Below are positions 62,375 through 64,000 of a stretch of DNA of 64,000 nt, in pieces. Source of the stretch: Pseudomonas frederiksbergensis (lineage in GTDB: Bacteria > Pseudomonadota > Gammaproteobacteria > Pseudomonadales > Pseudomonadaceae); NCBI RefSeq assembly GCF_001952935.1, contig NZ_CP018319.1:4670001-4734000 (forward strand). Direction: 5' to 3'. The number at the start of each line of letters is the position of its first letter. Positions within the stretch are counted from its first letter, which is position 1. The translations under genes and the position numbers were made by a program. The notes below the pieces were generated by a model. The model was not told the origin of the DNA. It made no database searches and was given only the letters and a program-made list of their open reading frames with translations.

Positions 62375-63619
62375 TTAAAGCGGGTAGTGCGCCGGGTAAT
62401 GCAGCTTCGCAGCGCCGGTGTCGATAGCGGCCTTGGCCACCGCGCCGGCTATTGCACCGAGCAGGCGAGCATCGAGCGCTTTGGGGAGGATGTAATCGCG
62501 GCCAAACTCAAGTTTATCGACGTTGAATGCTTGCAGCACTTGCACCGGTGTCGGCTCTTTGGCCAATTGGCGCAGTGCTTCCACCGCCGCAATTTTCATC
62601 GCTTCGTTGATCCGGGTTGCGCGAACATCCAGCGTCCCGCGGAAAATGAACGGAAAGCCCAGAACGTTATTGACCTGGTTAGGGTAATCAGAGCGACCGG
62701 TCGCCATGATCAGGTCATCACGTGTGGCCATGGCCAGCTCGTAGCTGATTTCAGGGTCCGGGTTCGAGCAGGCAAACACGATCGGGTTAGGTGCCATCGC
62801 TGCCAATGCTTCTGCCGGGAGGAGATTGGCTCCAGACAGGCCGACAAACACGTCAGCACCGGTCATGGCTTCCATCAGCGTACGAGGGCCACCGTCGTTA
62901 ACGAACTGTGCTTTGTATTGATTGAGGCCTTCCCGAGCGGAGTGGATAACACCGACACGATCGACCATGTATAGGTTGCTTTTTTGAGCGCCGAGACTAA
63001 GCAGCAGGCGCATGCAAGCAGTGGCAGCTGCACCGGCGCCGAGGCAGACAATTCTCGCATTACCCAGGGTTTTGCCCTGAATCTCAAGTGCATTGAGCAT
63101 GCCGGCGGCAGTGACGATGGCCGTACCGTGTTGGTCGTCATGGAAGACTGGGATGCTGCACTGTTCGATCAGTGCTTCTTCGATTTCAAAACACTCAGGC
63201 GCTTTGATGTCTTCCAGGTTGATGCCACCAAAGGTGTCGGCAATGCGCACGACGGTCTCAATAAAGGCCTGGGAGCTCTCGGCATTGACTTCGATATCGA
63301 TCGAATCGATTCCGGCGAAACGCTTGAACAGCAATGCTTTGCCTTCCATGACCGGCTTGCTGGCCAAGGGGCCTAGATTGCCGAGGCCCAGAATGGCCGT
63401 GCCGTTGGTGATCACGGCCACCAGATTGCCTTTACCGGTGAAGCGGTAAACATTCTCTGGATTCTTCGCAATTTCGCGTACAGGCTCCGCTACGCCTGGG
63501 CTGTAGGCCAGTGCGAGTTGGGCGGCTGTGTCGGCAGGCTTGGTCAGCGCGATGCTGATTTTTCCTGGGGTTGGGAATTCGTGGTAATCCAGTGCAGCCT
63601 TCTTGAAGTCGGTAGTCAT
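62375..63619 (-). CDS. maeB: NAD(P)-dependent malic enzyme, short form
   Basis: A 414-residue malic enzyme: ALAYSPGVAEPVREI, the metal/substrate block FHDDQHGTAIVTAAGMLNAL, and the NAD(P) fold RIVCLGAGAAATACMRLL. It converts malate to pyruvate and CO2. It lacks the C-terminal phosphotransacetylase domain of long MaeB proteins. Confidence 0.95.
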   Translation of the reverse strand: MTTDFKKAALDYHEFPTPGKISIALTKPADTAAQLALAYSPGVAEPVREIAKNPENVYRFTGKGNLVAVITNGTAILGLGNLGPLASKPVMEGKALLFKRFAGIDSIDIEVNAESSQAFIETVVRIADTFGGINLEDIKAPECFEIEEALIEQCSIPVFHDDQHGTAIVTAAGMLNALEIQGKTLGNARIVCLGAGAAATACMRLLLSLGAQKSNLYMVDRVGVIHSAREGLNQYKAQFVNDGGPRTLMEAMTGADVFVGLSGANLLPAEALAAMAPNPIVFACSNPDPEISYELAMATRDDLIMATGRSDYPNQVNNVLGFPFIFRGTLDVRATRINEAMKIAAVEALRQLAKEPTPVQVLQAFNVDKLEFGRDYILPKALDARLLGAIAGAVAKAAIDTGAAKLHYPAHYPL

Positions 63620-63837
63620 GCGATCACCTAATTAGATGTTGATTACAATCACATGCTAACACTATTATAATGATAGGCAACGAGGTCCTGACCCACAGAC
63701 CAGGATCCAATTGCCAGTTGCGCGCTGCTGATGAAGGGGTTTATCAGCCAGCGGACCCACTCTATTGGCCCTAAGACTTCAGGGCGGGCCTGTATCTGTT
63801 GGTCAATAGAGATCCTCCTATGCTTGAACCCGTATTA
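63620..63837. other. Region upstream of malic enzyme gene
   Basis: No ORF is called. TGATT-GT-AATCA (near 63640) and CTATTATAATGATAG (63662-63676) are operator-like repeats in the malic enzyme promoter. The stretch before the terminator at 63838 could encode a small RNA. Confidence 0.4.
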
Positions 63838-63862
63838 GGCCACCTCGTGTGGCCATTTTTTT
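63838..63862 (+). terminator. Intrinsic terminator with no gene before it
   Basis: GGCCAC-CTCGT-GTGGCC followed by A and seven T residues. No plus-strand ORF ends here, so it may end a small RNA transcribed from about 63690. Confidence 0.8.
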
Positions 63863-64000
63863 GCGCGCTCGAATGTCCCCAGCGTCAAGACGCTGAGGTG
63901 ATGGACGTGGCTCAAATGAACGCGGTGATCAAAATAGCGGGGGGCGAAAGGGGAGCAGGCCATGACAAAGGCGCTGAGAGAGGTTTAGCCGGCCATCAAC

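Noticed and set aside
1..64000. CRISPR array, rRNA operon or plasmid replication genes
   Set aside because: No regularly spaced short repeats, rRNA-like sequence, iterons or Rep genes were seen.

Overview
The window comes from a Gammaproteobacterium, most likely Pseudomonas. The gene families (cydPABX-ybgE, ars operon with arsH/arsJ, TAXI and Dct TRAP transporters, short malic enzyme) and the tRNA-Pro-type attachment sequence fit that genus. No 16S gene is present, so the species cannot be named. Almost all of it (about 0.99-57.87 kb) is one integrated genomic island. It is bounded by two direct repeats of a tRNA 3' half (947-990 and 57827-57870) and carries its own tyrosine recombinase at the right end. 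A second, closely related recombinase (truncated by the window start) lies just left of the left repeat, so two related islands sit in tandem at one tRNA site. Core-type genes follow from about 57.9 kb: small hypotheticals, an isocitrate-dehydrogenase-like enzyme, a DUF1275 membrane protein and malic enzyme.

Island cargo by region. 1.2-6.5 kb: an ArsR-type repressor with a flavin monooxygenase, then a cluster (MFS exporter, Cys-rich MarR regulator, ArsN-type acetyltransferase, flavoprotein with a Cys-Cys tail) linked by three copies of one operator; probably organoarsenical resistance. 7.0-13.9 kb: universal stress protein, P-type cation ATPase, NhaA and TrkH (ion and pH homeostasis). 14.1-20.7 kb: two convergent TRAP transport systems of different families. 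20.9-26.1 kb: UspA, TerC, NfeD and stomatin, with two copies of a 145-152 bp MITE-like element, one at the broken end of a DUF190 pseudogene. 27.0-32.9 kb: a full ars operon (arsC, arsR, arsC, acr3, arsH, phosphatase, gapdh, arsJ). 33.2-36.5 kb: thioredoxin-like protein, ArsP-type permease and several gene remnants. 36.7-41.7 kb: Crp/Fnr regulator, periplasmic protein, ChrA, a fluoride riboswitch with crcB-DUF190, a methyltransferase and a secreted repeat protein. 42.3-47.3 kb: rhodanese, peroxiredoxin, truncated hemoglobin and the cytochrome bd operon. 47.5-56.0 kb: a FisR-like sigma54 activator and sulfide/persulfide oxidation genes.

The most interesting pattern is in the last block. Perfect -24/-12 sigma54 promoters with TGCCA/TGGCA palindromes upstream stand before both the cytochrome bd operon and the persulfide dioxygenase-SQR operon, and the FisR-like activator lies between them. 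This suggests one sulfide-responsive regulon that turns on sulfide oxidation together with a sulfide-tolerant terminal oxidase.

Several genes are broken, some at short homopolymers (arsO, ybgE, second PDO-like gene). Whether these are real mutations or assembly errors cannot be told from sequence alone.
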